NCBI RefSeq assembly: GCF_006716315.1
Contig: NZ_VFOV01000001.1
Location: 4,046,501-4,110,500 of the forward strand
Length of the DNA stretch: 64,000 nt
Reading direction: 5' to 3'
Source: Nocardioides albertanoniae
Lineage (GTDB): Bacteria > Actinomycetota > Actinomycetes > Propionibacteriales > Nocardioidaceae
Shown: in pieces, positions 50,727-60,518 of the stretch
Position numbering within the stretch: position 1 is the first letter of the stretch
Layout: each line of letters begins with the position of its first letter
Made by a program: the position numbers and the translations under genes
The notes under the pieces: generated by a model
Told to the model about the DNA's origin: nothing
The model's input: only the letters and a program-made list of their open reading frames with translations
Database searches by the model: none

Positions 50727-53284
50727 CGCCCGACCAGCTCGGCACGCGGCACCGCCACGACCATGGTCAGACCGCCACCCGGAGTGTCTTCTGCGGAGAG
50801 CTTGATGCCGAGCGCCTCGCTCAGCCCCTTCGCCACCGCCAGCCCGAGGCCGAGCCCCGCTGCCGAGGTGTCGTCGAGGCGCTGGAACGGCTCGAACATC
50901 CGCTCGCGCTGCTCCTCGGGAACGCCCGGCCCGCGGTCGACGATCATCACCTCCACAGTCTCCGGCGTCTCATGGGCGAGAACCCGCACCGGCACGCCGG
51001 GGCCGGCCCCCTGGGCGCCGGCCCGCACCGCGTTGTTCACCAGGTTGGCGACGATGCGCTCGAGGAGCCCCGAGTCGGTGCGTACGAGCGGGGTGTCCTC
51101 ACCGACCTCGAAGGCGATCGATCCCGGCGGCAGGCCGGCGACGGCCATCGGCAGCGACTCCTCCAGGCTGACGTCGCGCATCGCCGGGTGCACCAGACCG
51201 GCCTCGACCCTCGAGAGGTCGAGCAGGTTGTCGATCAGCGCCTCGAGCTGGTCGGCCGAGGTGGCGGCCGACTCGACGAGCTCCTTGCGGTCCTCCTCGG
51301 AGACCCGGCCCACGAGCAGGCCGTCGAGCGCGGCGCGCATGGTGGCCAGCGGCGTACGCAGGTCGTGGGAGACCGCGCGCAGCAGAGCGGTCGAGGTCTG
51401 CTCGGCCCGCTCCAGCACGAGAGCGCGGTCGGCCTGGTCACGCAGCCGTCGATGCTCCAGCACCAGCGACGTCTGGATCGCGAAGGCCTCCAGCACGCGC
51501 CGGTCGCGAGCGCGCAGCGGGGTGCCGCGCAGCACGATCACGTGGGCGTCGTCGACGGCGACCTGGGCGTCGCCCTGGTCGGGGTCCGCCGGGTAGCCGG
51601 TCCCGGCACCGGCCAGCCACACCCACCCCTGCGGTGACTCCTCCAGCAGCACCACGGCCTGCTGGGCGAAGGTCTCACGCACCCGGTTGACGATCGCCTC
51701 TGCGGTGTCCTGGCCGGTGAGGACCGAGCGGGAGAGCGCCCCCATCGTGGCAGCCTCTCCCCTGGCCTGGCGCGCCTCCGCGGCCCGCCGCGAGGCATGG
51801 TCGACGACGGTGGCGACGCCGACCGCCACCGCGACGAAGATCACCAGCATCACCAGGTTGCGCGGCTCGGCGACGGTGACCTTGTGCACCGGCGGAGTGA
51901 ACCACCAGTTCAGGTGACCGAACCCGGCCAGAGCGGCGACCACCGCGGGCCAACGCCCGCCGATCATCGCGACCAGGACCGTCGCGGCCAGCAGCAGCAT
52001 GCTGGCCAGCGGCAGCTGCCCGGAGATCGGGCCCGCGATGCCGTCGTTGTGCAGCAGCCACACCAGGGCGAGCGGCACCAGGACGGCGCACAGCCAGCCC
52101 AGGAGCTGTCGGGTGCGGCTGAGCGGCGAGCCGAGGCCACCGCGGACCCGGGCGCCGCGGGCGATCTCGTCGTGGGTGACCAGATGTACGTCGATCGACC
52201 CTGCCACTGCCGCGATCCGGTCTCCGGTGGTGCCGGTGAAGAGCCGACGCAGCCGCCCGTGCCGGGAGACGCCGACGATGATCATCGTGGCGTTGGAGCC
52301 GGTCGCGAAGTCGACGACCGCAGCGGCCGCGTCCTCACCGACGACGCTGTGGAAGGTGCCGTCCAGCGACGCGGTCAGCGCCTGGACGCGCTCGATCGAC
52401 CCGGCCTCGGGCCTGGCCAGCCCGTCGGCGGTGACCACGTGCACCGCCAGCAGCTCGGACCCCTTCGCCCGCTGGCAGAGCCGAGCCGCGCGGCGCAGCA
52501 GCGTCTCCGACTCCGGCCCGCCGGTGACCGCGACCACGATGCGCTCCTTGGTGGGCCACGGGTGCTCGATCCGGTGCTCACGCCGGTAGTCACCGAGCGC
52601 GTCGTCGACCCGGTCAGCCAGCCACAGCAGCGCCAGCTCGCGCAGCGCGGTCAGGTTGCCGACCCGGAAGTAGGAGGTCAGGCTCGCGTCGATGTTCTCC
52701 GGCTTGTAGATGTTGCCGTGGGCCATCCGCCGCCGCAGCGCGTCGGGTGCCATGTCGACGAGCTGGATCTGGTCGGCGGTGCGCACCACCTCGTCGGGCA
52801 CGGTCTCCCGCTGGCGTACGCCGGTGATCCGCTCCACCTCGTCGTTGAGCGACTCCAGGTGCTGGATGTTGACGGTGGTGATCACGTCGATGCCCGCCGC
52901 CCGGATCTGCTCGACGTCGTGGGCGCGCTTGGTGTGGCGGCTGCCGGGCACGTTGGTGTGCGCGAGCTCGTCGACGCAGACCACCTTCGGGGCGCGGGCG
53001 ATCACGGCATCGACGTCGAGCTCGGTGAACCGCGCCCCGCGGTAGGTCGTCTCCCGGCGCGGGATCACCTCGAGCCCCTCGATCTGACGCGCGGTGTTGC
53101 TGCGGTCGTGGGTCTCCACGAACCCGACCACCACGTCGGTGCCCCGCGCCTGGCGGCGCTGCGCCTCACCGAGCATGGCGTAGGTCTTGCCGACCCCCGG
53201 CGCGGCTCCGAGATAGACGGTCAGCCGTCCCCGCCTACGCGGGGACGGGCCTTCCGTCGACAAGGTCTGCACGTGCCTATTCAA
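50723..53284 (-). CDS. kdpD: KdpD potassium-sensing histidine kinase
   Basis: An 853-residue sensor kinase. The N-terminal KdpD domain has Walker A GAAPGVGKT at 26-34 and VCVDELAHTNVPGSRHTKRAHDVE; a USP-like domain (IVVAVTGGPESETLLRRAARLCQRAKG) follows; then four helices near 400-500, a GAF-like part, the HisKA box (AVSHDLRTPLATM, His about 640) and the ATPase domain (DRGPGVPEEQRERMFEPFQRLD). The start is uncertain: TTG 53284 or GTG 53272, just after a 17-base tandem duplication at the kdpC junction. It controls KdpE. Confidence 0.95.
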   Translation of the reverse strand: MNRHVQTLSTEGPSPRRRGRLTVYLGAAPGVGKTYAMLGEAQRRQARGTDVVVGFVETHDRSNTARQIEGLEVIPRRETTYRGARFTELDVDAVIARAPKVVCVDELAHTNVPGSRHTKRAHDVEQIRAAGIDVITTVNIQHLESLNDEVERITGVRQRETVPDEVVRTADQIQLVDMAPDALRRRMAHGNIYKPENIDASLTSYFRVGNLTALRELALLWLADRVDDALGDYRREHRIEHPWPTKERIVVAVTGGPESETLLRRAARLCQRAKGSELLAVHVVTADGLARPEAGSIERVQALTASLDGTFHSVVGEDAAAAVVDFATGSNATMIIVGVSRHGRLRRLFTGTTGDRIAAVAGSIDVHLVTHDEIARGARVRGGLGSPLSRTRQLLGWLCAVLVPLALVWLLHNDGIAGPISGQLPLASMLLLAATVLVAMIGGRWPAVVAALAGFGHLNWWFTPPVHKVTVAEPRNLVMLVIFVAVAVGVATVVDHASRRAAEARQARGEAATMGALSRSVLTGQDTAEAIVNRVRETFAQQAVVLLEESPQGWVWLAGAGTGYPADPDQGDAQVAVDDAHVIVLRGTPLRARDRRVLEAFAIQTSLVLEHRRLRDQADRALVLERAEQTSTALLRAVSHDLRTPLATMRAALDGLLVGRVSEEDRKELVESAATSADQLEALIDNLLDLSRVEAGLVHPAMRDVSLEESLPMAVAGLPPGSIAFEVGEDTPLVRTDSGLLERIVANLVNNAVRAGAQGAGPGVPVRVLAHETPETVEVMIVDRGPGVPEEQRERMFEPFQRLDDTSAAGLGLGLAVAKGLSEALGIKLSAEDTPGGGLTMVVAVPRAELVGR

Positions 53285-53293
53285 CCCCGTGCC

Positions 53294-53908
53294 CTATTCA
53301 ACCCTCTGCGTACGCACCGCGATGTTGAGCTCGAGCACGTTGACCCGTGGAGCGCCGAGGAACCCGAGGGTGCGGCCGTCGGTGTGCTCGGCCACCAGCG
53401 CCGTCACCGCCTGCTCCGAGAGCCCGTTGGCGTGGGCCACCCGCGACACCTGGAGGGCTGCGTAAGCCGGTGAGATGTCCGGGTCGATGCCGGATGCGGA
53501 GGTGGTGACGGCGTCGGCGGGAACCTGGTCGACCGGTACGCCTTCGCGCGCGGCGATCTCGCGCTGGCGCTCCTGGATCGCCTTGACCAGGTCCGGGTCC
53601 TCCGGGCCGAGGTTGGAGCCGTAGGTCGACAGCGTGTCCCAGCCGTCGCCGGCAGCGCTGGGGCGAGGGTGGAAGAGTCCCTCGGACTCTGTGCCCTGCC
53701 CGATCAGGGCCGAGCCGACCGCTTCGGCCGGGTCGTTCGTGTGCGCGCCGGCCTCGGTGACCAGGGAGCCGTCGGCACGCCAGCCGAAGGCGGCCTGGGC
53801 GACGCCGGTGACCACCAGTGGATAGAGGAGACCGCACAGCAGGGTCGCGGCGAGGAGCACCCGGAGCCCGGCGAGCGAGTGGCGTAGCAGTGCGAAGAGA
53901 TCTGACAT
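53294..53908 (-). CDS. kdpC: KdpC subunit of the potassium-transporting ATPase
   Basis: A 204-residue protein with one N-terminal helix (LAGLRVLLAATLLCGLLYPLVVTGVAQAAF), GSALIGQGTESEGLFHPRPSAAGDGWDTLSTYGSNLGPEDPDL and TTSASGIDPDISPAYAALQVSRVA, all typical of KdpC. It stabilises the KdpA-KdpB pair. It sits between kdpB (10 bases upstream) and kdpD. Confidence 0.96.
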   Translation of the reverse strand: MSDLFALLRHSLAGLRVLLAATLLCGLLYPLVVTGVAQAAFGWRADGSLVTEAGAHTNDPAEAVGSALIGQGTESEGLFHPRPSAAGDGWDTLSTYGSNLGPEDPDLVKAIQERQREIAAREGVPVDQVPADAVTTSASGIDPDISPAYAALQVSRVAHANGLSEQAVTALVAEHTDGRTLGFLGAPRVNVLELNIAVRTQRVE

Positions 53909-53918
53909 GTCCGGTTCC

Positions 53919-55982
53919 TCACAGTCCTGGGATGAGAGAGACGACGAGATCGAGCAGCTTGATGCCGACGAACGGCACGATCAGGCCGCCGACCCCGTAG
54001 AGCAGCAGGTTGCGGCGCAGCAGGGCCGAGGCCGAGGACGGCCGGTAGCGCACGCCGCGCAGCGAGAGCGGGATCAGCGCGATGATGATCAGCGCGTTGA
54101 AGACCACCGCGGACACGATCGCCGACTCCGGCGACGAGAGCCGCATGATGTTGAGGACGCCCAGCGCGGGGAAGACCCCGACGAACATCGCCGGCAGGAT
54201 CGCGAAATACTTCGCGACGTCGTTGGCCACCGAGAACGTGGTCAGCGCGCCCCGGGTGATCAGCAGCTGCTTGCCGATCTCGACCACGTCGATGAGCTTG
54301 GTCGGGTCGGAGTCGAGGTCGACCATGTTGCCGGCCTCCTTCGCCGCGGGCGTCCCGGTGTTCATCGCGACACCGACGTCGGCCTGGGCGAGCGCGGGCG
54401 CGTCGTTGGTGCCGTCGCCACACATCGCGACCATCCGTCCGCCGCGCTGCTCGCGCCGGATCAGGGCGAGCTTGTCCTCCGGGGTGGCCTCGGCGAGCAC
54501 GTCGTCGACACCCGCCTCCTGGGCGATGGCCGCGGCCGTGGCCGCGTTGTCGCCGGTGATCATCACCGTCTTGATGCCCATCGCGCGCAGCTCGTCGAAC
54601 CGCTCCCGGATGCCGTCCTTGACGACGTCCTTGAGATGTACGACGCCCAGCACGCGCGCACGGTCGCTGTCGCGGTGCTCGGCGACGACGAGCGGCGTGC
54701 CGCCGCCCCGGGCGATCTCGTCGACGATCTCCGCGGTCTCGGGCGGCACCTGGCCACCGTGCTCCTCGACCCAGGCGGTCACCGCGGAGGCTGCGCCCTT
54801 GCGTACGCTCAGGCCGGGGCTGTCCAACCCGGACATCCTGGTCATGGCAGAGAACTCGACCATGGTGGCGTCCGCGGGCCCGCCCATCGAGCGGCCCACC
54901 AGCGTGAGGATGCTGCGGCCCTCGGGGGTCTGGTCGGAGAGGCTGGCCAGGACCGCGGCGTTCTCCGCACCGGTCAGCGTGACGCCGGTGACCGGCACGA
55001 TCTCGTACGCCTGCCGGTTGCCGTACGTGATCGTGCCGGTCTTGTCGAGCAGGAGCACGTCCACGTCGCCGGCCGCCTCGACGGCGCGTCCCGACATCGC
55101 CAGGACGTTGCGGCGGACCAGCCGGTCCATGCCGGCGATGCCGATCGCGCTCAGCAGGGCGCCGATGGTGGTCGGGATCAGGCAGACCAGCAGCGCGGTG
55201 AGCACCAGCCAGGACTGGTGCGCGCCGGAGTAGTCGGCGAGGTAGTAGAGGCTCCCGCAGACCACCACGAAGATGACGGTCAGGCTGGTCAGGAGCACGT
55301 TGAGCGCGATCTCGTTCGGCGTACGCTGCCGCTGCGAGCCCTCGACCAGGGAGATCATCCGATCCACGAAGGAGTGGCCCGGGTCGGAGGTGATCCGCAC
55401 GACGATCCGGTCGGAGAGGACCAGGGTGCCGCCCGTGACCGCCGACCGGTCGCCGCCGGACTCGCGGATCACCGGCGCCGACTCGCCGGTCACGGCGCTC
55501 TCGTCGACGCTGGCCACACCCTCGATGACGTCGCCGTCACCGGGGATCCGCCCGCCGGCCTCGACCACGACGACGTCGCCGGCGCGCAGGTCGGTGGAGG
55601 CGACGAGCTCCTCGGTGCCTCCGGCACCTGCCCGCAGCCGACGGGCGGTGGTCTCGGTCTGGAGCGCGCGGAGCGAGGCCGCCTGGGCCTTGCCGCGGCC
55701 CTCGGCGACCGACTCAGCAAGGGCGCCGAAGACCACGGTGAGCCACAGCCAGACGCTGACCAGCCAGCCCATCACCGACGGGTCGAGGACCGACATGACG
55801 GTCGTGGCGGCCGCGCCGATCTCGACCACGAGCATGACCGGGGTGGCCACCAGCGTGCGGGGATCGAGCTTGCGCAGCGCGCCCGGCAGTGCCTCGGCGA
55901 TCTGCTGGGTCGTGAGCACCGACGGGGCAGCCTCCACGTGGGTCGCGGGATCTTCATGGGTGCGTACGGGCGTCTGGGTCAT
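53919..55982 (-). CDS. kdpB: KdpB P-type ATPase subunit
   Basis: A 687-residue catalytic subunit. The phosphorylation motif [13 protein letters not shown] is near residue 313; [15 protein letters not shown] in the actuator domain and [51 protein letters not shown] in the hinge region are intact. It hydrolyses ATP to drive potassium uptake through KdpA. Its ATG overlaps the kdpA stop by four bases. Confidence 0.98.
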   Translation of the reverse strand: MTQTPVRTHEDPATHVEAAPSVLTTQQIAEALPGALRKLDPRTLVATPVMLVVEIGAAATTVMSVLDPSVMGWLVSVWLWLTVVFGALAESVAEGRGKAQAASLRALQTETTARRLRAGAGGTEELVASTDLRAGDVVVVEAGGRIPGDGDVIEGVASVDESAVTGESAPVIRESGGDRSAVTGGTLVLSDRIVVRITSDPGHSFVDRMISLVEGSQRQRTPNEIALNVLLTSLTVIFVVVCGSLYYLADYSGAHQSWLVLTALLVCLIPTTIGALLSAIGIAGMDRLVRRNVLAMSGRAVEAAGDVDVLLLDKTGTITYGNRQAYEIVPVTGVTLTGAENAAVLASLSDQTPEGRSILTLVGRSMGGPADATMVEFSAMTRMSGLDSPGLSVRKGAASAVTAWVEEHGGQVPPETAEIVDEIARGGGTPLVVAEHRDSDRARVLGVVHLKDVVKDGIRERFDELRAMGIKTVMITGDNAATAAAIAQEAGVDDVLAEATPEDKLALIRREQRGGRMVAMCGDGTNDAPALAQADVGVAMNTGTPAAKEAGNMVDLDSDPTKLIDVVEIGKQLLITRGALTTFSVANDVAKYFAILPAMFVGVFPALGVLNIMRLSSPESAIVSAVVFNALIIIALIPLSLRGVRYRPSSASALLRRNLLLYGVGGLIVPFVGIKLLDLVVSLIPGL

Positions 55983-57643
55983 GACAGGGACTCCACGATC
56001 GGGCCCAGCATGAGAGCCGGGACGAAGGTCAGGCCGACCACGACCAGCGCGACGCCGGTCAGCAGGCCTACGAACAGAGGACGGTGGGTGGGCAGGGTGC
56101 CGGCGCCGGCCGGCAGCCGGTTGGCGGCCGCGAACCGGCCCGCCAGGGCGAGCACGAAGACCATCGGCACGAACCTGCCGAGCAGCATCAGCAGCCCGAG
56201 CAGCGTGTTCCAGAACGGGGTGCCCGAGGTGATCCCGGCGAACGCGGAGCCGTTGTTGTTGGCGGCGCTGGTGACGGCGTACAACGCCTCGGAGAGGCCG
56301 TGCGGACCGTCGGCCGAGAGCCCGGCCAGCCCCGCGGGAGCGGTCAGCGCGACGGCTGCTCCGATGAGCACCAGGGTCGGCGTGGTCAGGATGTAGACCG
56401 CCACCAGGCCCATCTCGTCGCGGCTGACCTTCTTGCCGAGGTATTCAGGCGTACGTCCCACCATCAGGCCGCACAGGAAGACCGTGACCACGGCGAGCAT
56501 GAGCATGCCGTAGAGGCCGGAGCCGACACCGCCCGGCGCGATCTCGCCGAGCATCATGCCGAACAGTGCGACGCCACCACCGGGGGCGGTCAGGCTCTCG
56601 TGCATGCCGTTGACGGCGCCGGTCGAGGTGCCGGTGGTGGCGGCGGCGAAGAGCGCCGTGGCGGCCTCGCCGAAGCGGGCCTCCTTGCCCTCCATCGCGG
56701 CGCCGGCGAGCTGCGGGGCGGTGCCGGGTCCGGCCATCTCCGCCCAGGTGAGCAGGGTGATGCCGACGGTGAGGAGGGTGGCCATCGTGGCCACGACCGC
56801 GCCGCCCTGGCGCCTGTCCCCGACGATCTGGCCGAATGCCCAGGCCATCGAGAACGGCAGCACCAGGATCGCCCAGATCTCGAGCAGGTTGGTTGCCGGG
56901 TTGGGGTTCTCGAAGGGGTGGGCGGAGTTGACGTTGTAGAAGCCGCCACCGTTGGTGCCGAGCTCCTTGATCGCCTCCTGGCTGGCGACCGGCCCGCCGG
57001 TCAGGGGCTGGGTGCCGCCGGTCAGCGTGGTCATCTCGTGCACGGGGTGGAGGTTCTGCACCGCCCCGGCCGCGACCAGCACGATCGCGACCACGAACGC
57101 CACCGGCAGCAGCACCCGCAGGGTCGTACGCACCAGGTCGACCCAGAAGTTGCCGATCCTTCCCTGGCTGCGAGTGCGGGCCAGCCCGCGGGCGAAGGCC
57201 GCGGCGACGGAAAGACCGACCGCGGCGGAGACGAAGTTCTGCACCGCCAGCCCGGCCATCTGGATCAGGTGCCCGGTGGCCGCCTCGCCGGAGTACCACT
57301 GCCAGTTGGTGTTGGTCACGAACGAGACCGCCGTGTTCCAGGCTCCGTCGCTGGGCAACGGGTCATTGCCGCCGTCGAGCGGCAGCAGGCTCTGCAGGCG
57401 GCCGAAGGCGAAGAGGAACAGGATCCCGGCCAGCGAGAAGCCCAGGGCCGACATCGCATAGGAGCGCCAGTGCTGGTCGGCCTCGGCGTCGACCTTGAGG
57501 GCCTTGTAGGCCGCGGTCTCGGCACGCAGGTGCTGGGGGCTGGTGTAGATGTGGGCGAGGTAGCGGCCCAGGAGCGGCACGCCGAGCGCCAGCGCCGCGA
57601 CCAGGGTCAGGATCTGCAGGACCGCTGCGAGCACGGCGTTCAT
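55979..57643 (-). CDS. kdpA: KdpA potassium-binding subunit
   Basis: A 554-residue membrane subunit homologous to TrkH-type pores. Filter-like segments include [50 protein letters not shown] and [17 protein letters not shown]. It selects potassium with high affinity. The ATG overlaps the small upstream gene's stop by four bases. Confidence 0.98.
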   Translation of the reverse strand: MNAVLAAVLQILTLVAALALGVPLLGRYLAHIYTSPQHLRAETAAYKALKVDAEADQHWRSYAMSALGFSLAGILFLFAFGRLQSLLPLDGGNDPLPSDGAWNTAVSFVTNTNWQWYSGEAATGHLIQMAGLAVQNFVSAAVGLSVAAAFARGLARTRSQGRIGNFWVDLVRTTLRVLLPVAFVVAIVLVAAGAVQNLHPVHEMTTLTGGTQPLTGGPVASQEAIKELGTNGGGFYNVNSAHPFENPNPATNLLEIWAILVLPFSMAWAFGQIVGDRRQGGAVVATMATLLTVGITLLTWAEMAGPGTAPQLAGAAMEGKEARFGEAATALFAAATTGTSTGAVNGMHESLTAPGGGVALFGMMLGEIAPGGVGSGLYGMLMLAVVTVFLCGLMVGRTPEYLGKKVSRDEMGLVAVYILTTPTLVLIGAAVALTAPAGLAGLSADGPHGLSEALYAVTSAANNNGSAFAGITSGTPFWNTLLGLLMLLGRFVPMVFVLALAGRFAAANRLPAGAGTLPTHRPLFVGLLTGVALVVVGLTFVPALMLGPIVESLS

Positions 57644-57846
57644 CGGGCGGCGCCGGTGGTGCTGCTGTCGTGGGGGACGCTCGCGCTGGTGGCCTCGGCG
57701 GCGGGGCCGTCAGGATCGACGTCCGGGTCGGTGACCGGGTCGGTGACCGGGGCGATGCGCCCGAGCCGGCGGTCGATGAGACCGACCAGCAGAGCCAGCC
57801 CGGCGAAGCACGCCAGCGTGAGGAGGATGAAGAGAAGATCAGGCAC
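57640..57846 (-). CDS. small membrane protein in the kdpF position
   Basis: A 68-residue protein starting at a GTG, with one helix (DLLFILLTLACFAGLALLVGLIDRRLG, residues 3-29) and a Pro/Asp/Ser-rich tail (VTDPVTDPDVDPDG). KdpF is normally about 30 residues, one helix. Position directly before kdpA with a four-base overlap suggests a KdpF-like subunit with an added cytoplasmic or outside tail; a separate small membrane protein is also possible. Confidence 0.75.
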   Translation of the reverse strand: MPDLLFILLTLACFAGLALLVGLIDRRLGRIAPVTDPVTDPDVDPDGPAAEATSASVPHDSSTTGAAR

Positions 57847-57951
57847 ACCTGGATTCCAACCCCGGATCCAGGCCCCGAGCGCCGACCTTGACGGTTCTCT
57901 TACGCCGGCCCGGACAGCATTGACGCCTCCTTGACCTGAGCCGCGGGCAGA

Positions 57952-58920
57952 ATGTCGGCCGTGCTCGAAATCCGGATCTCCTCGCCCGCCGCACTGACCG
58001 GTCAGGTCATCGACCTGCTCACCGCCGATGACGCCGTCAGCGAGCTCTCCGTGCGTCGCAACGCCTCGATCCGCCCCGAAGGAGACGTGGTCGTCGCCGC
58101 CGTCGCCCGTGAGGCCACCAACGACGTCGTCGAGGGGCTCCGCCGGCTCGGACTACCCGAAGAGGGCAGCGTGCACATCCAGCCGGTGCCGGCCTGGATC
58201 TCCAGCCGTGGTCTGGCCGCCGAACGGATCGCACCGGGCAGCGGCGCCGACACGGTCGTCTGGGCGGACGTGACCCAGCGGGCCTACGAGGACGCCGAGA
58301 CCAACTGGACGTTTCTGAGCCTGATCAGCCTGGCCACGATGCTGGCAGGCATCGCGATCATCCTCGACTCCCAGATCCTGGTGATCGGGGCGATGGTGAT
58401 CGGGCCGGAGTTCGGCGCCATCGCCGCGCTCGGGGTCGCCCTGGTGCGCGGCCGCTTCGGGCTGCTCGGTCAGTCGCTGCGTACGTTGCTGGCCGGCTTC
58501 GCCGTCGGCATCGCGATGACCACCGTTGCCGCCCTCGTCGCGCGCGGGCTCGGATGGATCTCGGTCGCAGACGTCACCGCGGAGCGGCCGGACACCGCCT
58601 TCATCTACACCCCCGACAAGTGGTCCTTCATCGTCGCGCTGATCGCAGCCGCGGCGGGTGTGCTCGCGCTGACCTCGGCCCGCGTCGGCAACCTGTCGGG
58701 GGTGTTCATCTCCGTCACGACCATCCCCGCGGCAGCCAACGTGGCGCTCGGCCTCGCGTTCGGGCTCGGCGAAGAGATCTGGGGCAGCACGCTGCAGCTG
58801 GTGCTCAACGTCGCCGGGATGGCGCTGGCAGGGTGGATCACCCTGGTCGTGCAGCAGGTCGTGTGGCAGCGGATCTCCGAGCGTCGGGCTCGCATGGCTC
58901 GTCGGCTCCGGAAACGCTGA
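57952..58920 (+). CDS. DUF389 family membrane protein
   Basis: A 322-residue protein: a cytoplasmic N-terminal part (VLEIRISSPAALTGQVIDLLTADDAVSELSVRRNA), then five or six helices with the family signature SLATMLAGIAIILDSQILVIGAMVIGPEFGAIAALGVALVRGR. DUF389 function is not established. It could begin at the ATG at 57952 or the GTG at 57961. It is divergent from the kdp operon, with a 105-base gap containing a CCTGGAT/ATCCAGG hairpin (57848-57872) on the kdp leader side. Confidence 0.87.
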   Translation: MSAVLEIRISSPAALTGQVIDLLTADDAVSELSVRRNASIRPEGDVVVAAVAREATNDVVEGLRRLGLPEEGSVHIQPVPAWISSRGLAAERIAPGSGADTVVWADVTQRAYEDAETNWTFLSLISLATMLAGIAIILDSQILVIGAMVIGPEFGAIAALGVALVRGRFGLLGQSLRTLLAGFAVGIAMTTVAALVARGLGWISVADVTAERPDTAFIYTPDKWSFIVALIAAAAGVLALTSARVGNLSGVFISVTTIPAAANVALGLAFGLGEEIWGSTLQLVLNVAGMALAGWITLVVQQVVWQRISERRARMARRLRKR

Positions 58921-59014
58921 CAAAGGTCCCAATTGCTCGACATCTGACACAGGCGCTGAGAGGCTACTGGCCTCAAGCAGACCATTCGGGCACCAGAGTG
59001 ATCACGGAGAACGC

Positions 59015-59530
59015 ATGCGGGCAGTTCAGTGGGCCATCGTCGGGATCGGGATGGTGCTCGTCGCCGCCGTCGCAGTCGCTCTTCTCATCGCAGGCCCACG
59101 CTCGAGCGCCCCGCACGCGACCGAGTCGCCGAAGCAGGGCGATGACGCCCACGGCAGGCTCGCCCCGGCCGGACCTCCCACACCGATCGACGCCGCCGAG
59201 GACACCTCGGTGGGCACGCTCCCCGCGCCCGACGCCTCGCCCACGACCAAGATGGTCTCCCGCGACCTGGTCGCGCCACCCGCCTCCGAGCAGCACGCCA
59301 GCACCCCCGCCCACAACCCGCCGGGCGCGAAGAAGGCTCGCACCAAGCCGCCCGCGTCCGGTCATCTCGCCGCCGCGCGCGAGCAGGACCGTCGCGAGGA
59401 CCGCCCCGACTGGACCTGGGACGACCACGTGCCCAGCTGGGGCGCCTGGGAAGACTGGGCCGACTGGGACGGCCGCCACGACAACGGCGACCGCCACAGC
59501 GACCGCGACGGCGACGGCTGGCGCAGGTAG
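59015..59530 (+). CDS. exported or membrane-anchored protein with Trp/Asp/Arg-rich tail
   Basis: A 171-residue protein with one N-terminal helix (AVQWAIVGIGMVLVAAVAVALLIAG), a Pro/Ala/Thr-rich spacer of about 90 residues, and an unusual C-terminus from residue 128 where Trp, Asp, His and Arg dominate (DWTWDDHVPSWGAWEDW ... DRDGDGWRR). No known domain. The helix may be an uncleaved anchor, with the tail outside. GGAG lies seven bases before the ATG. It is convergent with the thioesterase gene. Confidence 0.7.
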   Translation: MRAVQWAIVGIGMVLVAAVAVALLIAGPRSSAPHATESPKQGDDAHGRLAPAGPPTPIDAAEDTSVGTLPAPDASPTTKMVSRDLVAPPASEQHASTPAHNPPGAKKARTKPPASGHLAAAREQDRREDRPDWTWDDHVPSWGAWEDWADWDGRHDNGDRHSDRDGDGWRR

Positions 59531-59539
59531 CGCCAGCGG

Positions 59540-60406
59540 CTAGACGATGCTCTCCACGGCCGCCCGCACCTGCGGGCTGGGCTCGATCGCCTTGCCTGCC
59601 TCGAGGTCGTAGAAGACCAGCGTGACCCGCCCGCGCGCGAGCCGCTGGTCGCCGTCGGCGATCTCGGACTCGATCGTCATCGACTTGGTGCCGAGCCGGG
59701 AGACCTGGCTCCACACGTCGTAGGGCTCCGAGCGGGCGAGCACGGGTGCCTGATAGACGACGTCGGTCTGGGCGACGACGACGGCCGACCAGCTCTCGAG
59801 GTCGTGGCGCGAGCGGAGCCGCTGCATCAGCGCGACGCGGGACTCCTGGAAGTATTCGAAGTACTTCACGTTGTTCACGTGACCGTAGGCGTCGACGTCG
59901 GAGAAGCGCACGTGGAGCGGGAAGTGACCGTCCTCGATCCGCTTGGGCTCACCGAAGGCGAGCGGCTTCGGCGAGGCCCCCGGGGCGTACGGCTCGAGGT
60001 AGGGCTCCAGGTTGGTCTTCTCCTCGGGCCTGAGCCGCCGCGGCGACTCGGTGGCGAAGACGTACGGCGCCAGGACCGTGCTGGCCCGCACGAACACCGT
60101 GCGGCTGCCGTCGGGCGCCTCCCGGAAGATCTCGTAGGCCATCGTGAAGCTCGCCGCCCGGATCTCGGTCACCCACGACTCGACGTAGACCGGCTTGAAG
60201 TCGAAGAGCAAGGGGGCGACGTACGTGACCTGGTGGCTGACCACCACCACACCCTCCGCGAGCCCCTGGGTCTGCGGGCTCCGGGCATGGGTGCGCAGCA
60301 TGTCGACGCGCGCCTCCTGGAGGTAGTCGACGTAGACGACGTTGTTGACGTGACCGAGCATGTCGAGGTCGGCCCAGCGCATGGGGCATTCGTAGAGGTG
60401 ACGCAC
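59540..60406 (-). CDS. acyl-CoA thioesterase, double hotdog domain
   Basis: A 288-residue protein made of two tandem 4HBT-type hotdog domains. Each repeats the motif: MRWADLDMLGHVNNVVYVDYLQEARVDML in the first and VRFSDVDAYGHVNNVKYFEYFQESRVALM in the second, whose Asp is the usual catalytic residue. It should hydrolyse acyl-CoA to free acid and CoA. It is divergent from the thiolase gene, so the two may share regulation. Confidence 0.92.
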   Translation of the reverse strand: MRHLYECPMRWADLDMLGHVNNVVYVDYLQEARVDMLRTHARSPQTQGLAEGVVVVSHQVTYVAPLLFDFKPVYVESWVTEIRAASFTMAYEIFREAPDGSRTVFVRASTVLAPYVFATESPRRLRPEEKTNLEPYLEPYAPGASPKPLAFGEPKRIEDGHFPLHVRFSDVDAYGHVNNVKYFEYFQESRVALMQRLRSRHDLESWSAVVVAQTDVVYQAPVLARSEPYDVWSQVSRLGTKSMTIESEIADGDQRLARGRVTLVFYDLEAGKAIEPSPQVRAAVESIV

Positions 60407-60493
60407 GGGGCCGATCCTTCCAGACGACCTTGGGCGCCGGGCCTGGTCTCACAGCCCAGTCCAGGCGAGTATGGTGTCGAGCACAGTCGTTCC

Positions 60494-60505
60494 TACTCGC
60501 CAGTA
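60494..60505. promoter_or_regulatory. palindromic operator candidate TACTCGCCAGTA
   Basis: TACT-N4-AGTA, one base different from the site at 9310-9321 before the acyl-CoA dehydrogenase gene. It lies 13 bases before the thiolase ATG, downstream of a possible -10 (TATGGT, 60470-60475), where a bound repressor would block transcription. Confidence 0.5.
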
Positions 60506-60518
60506 ACCGGGAGTCTTC

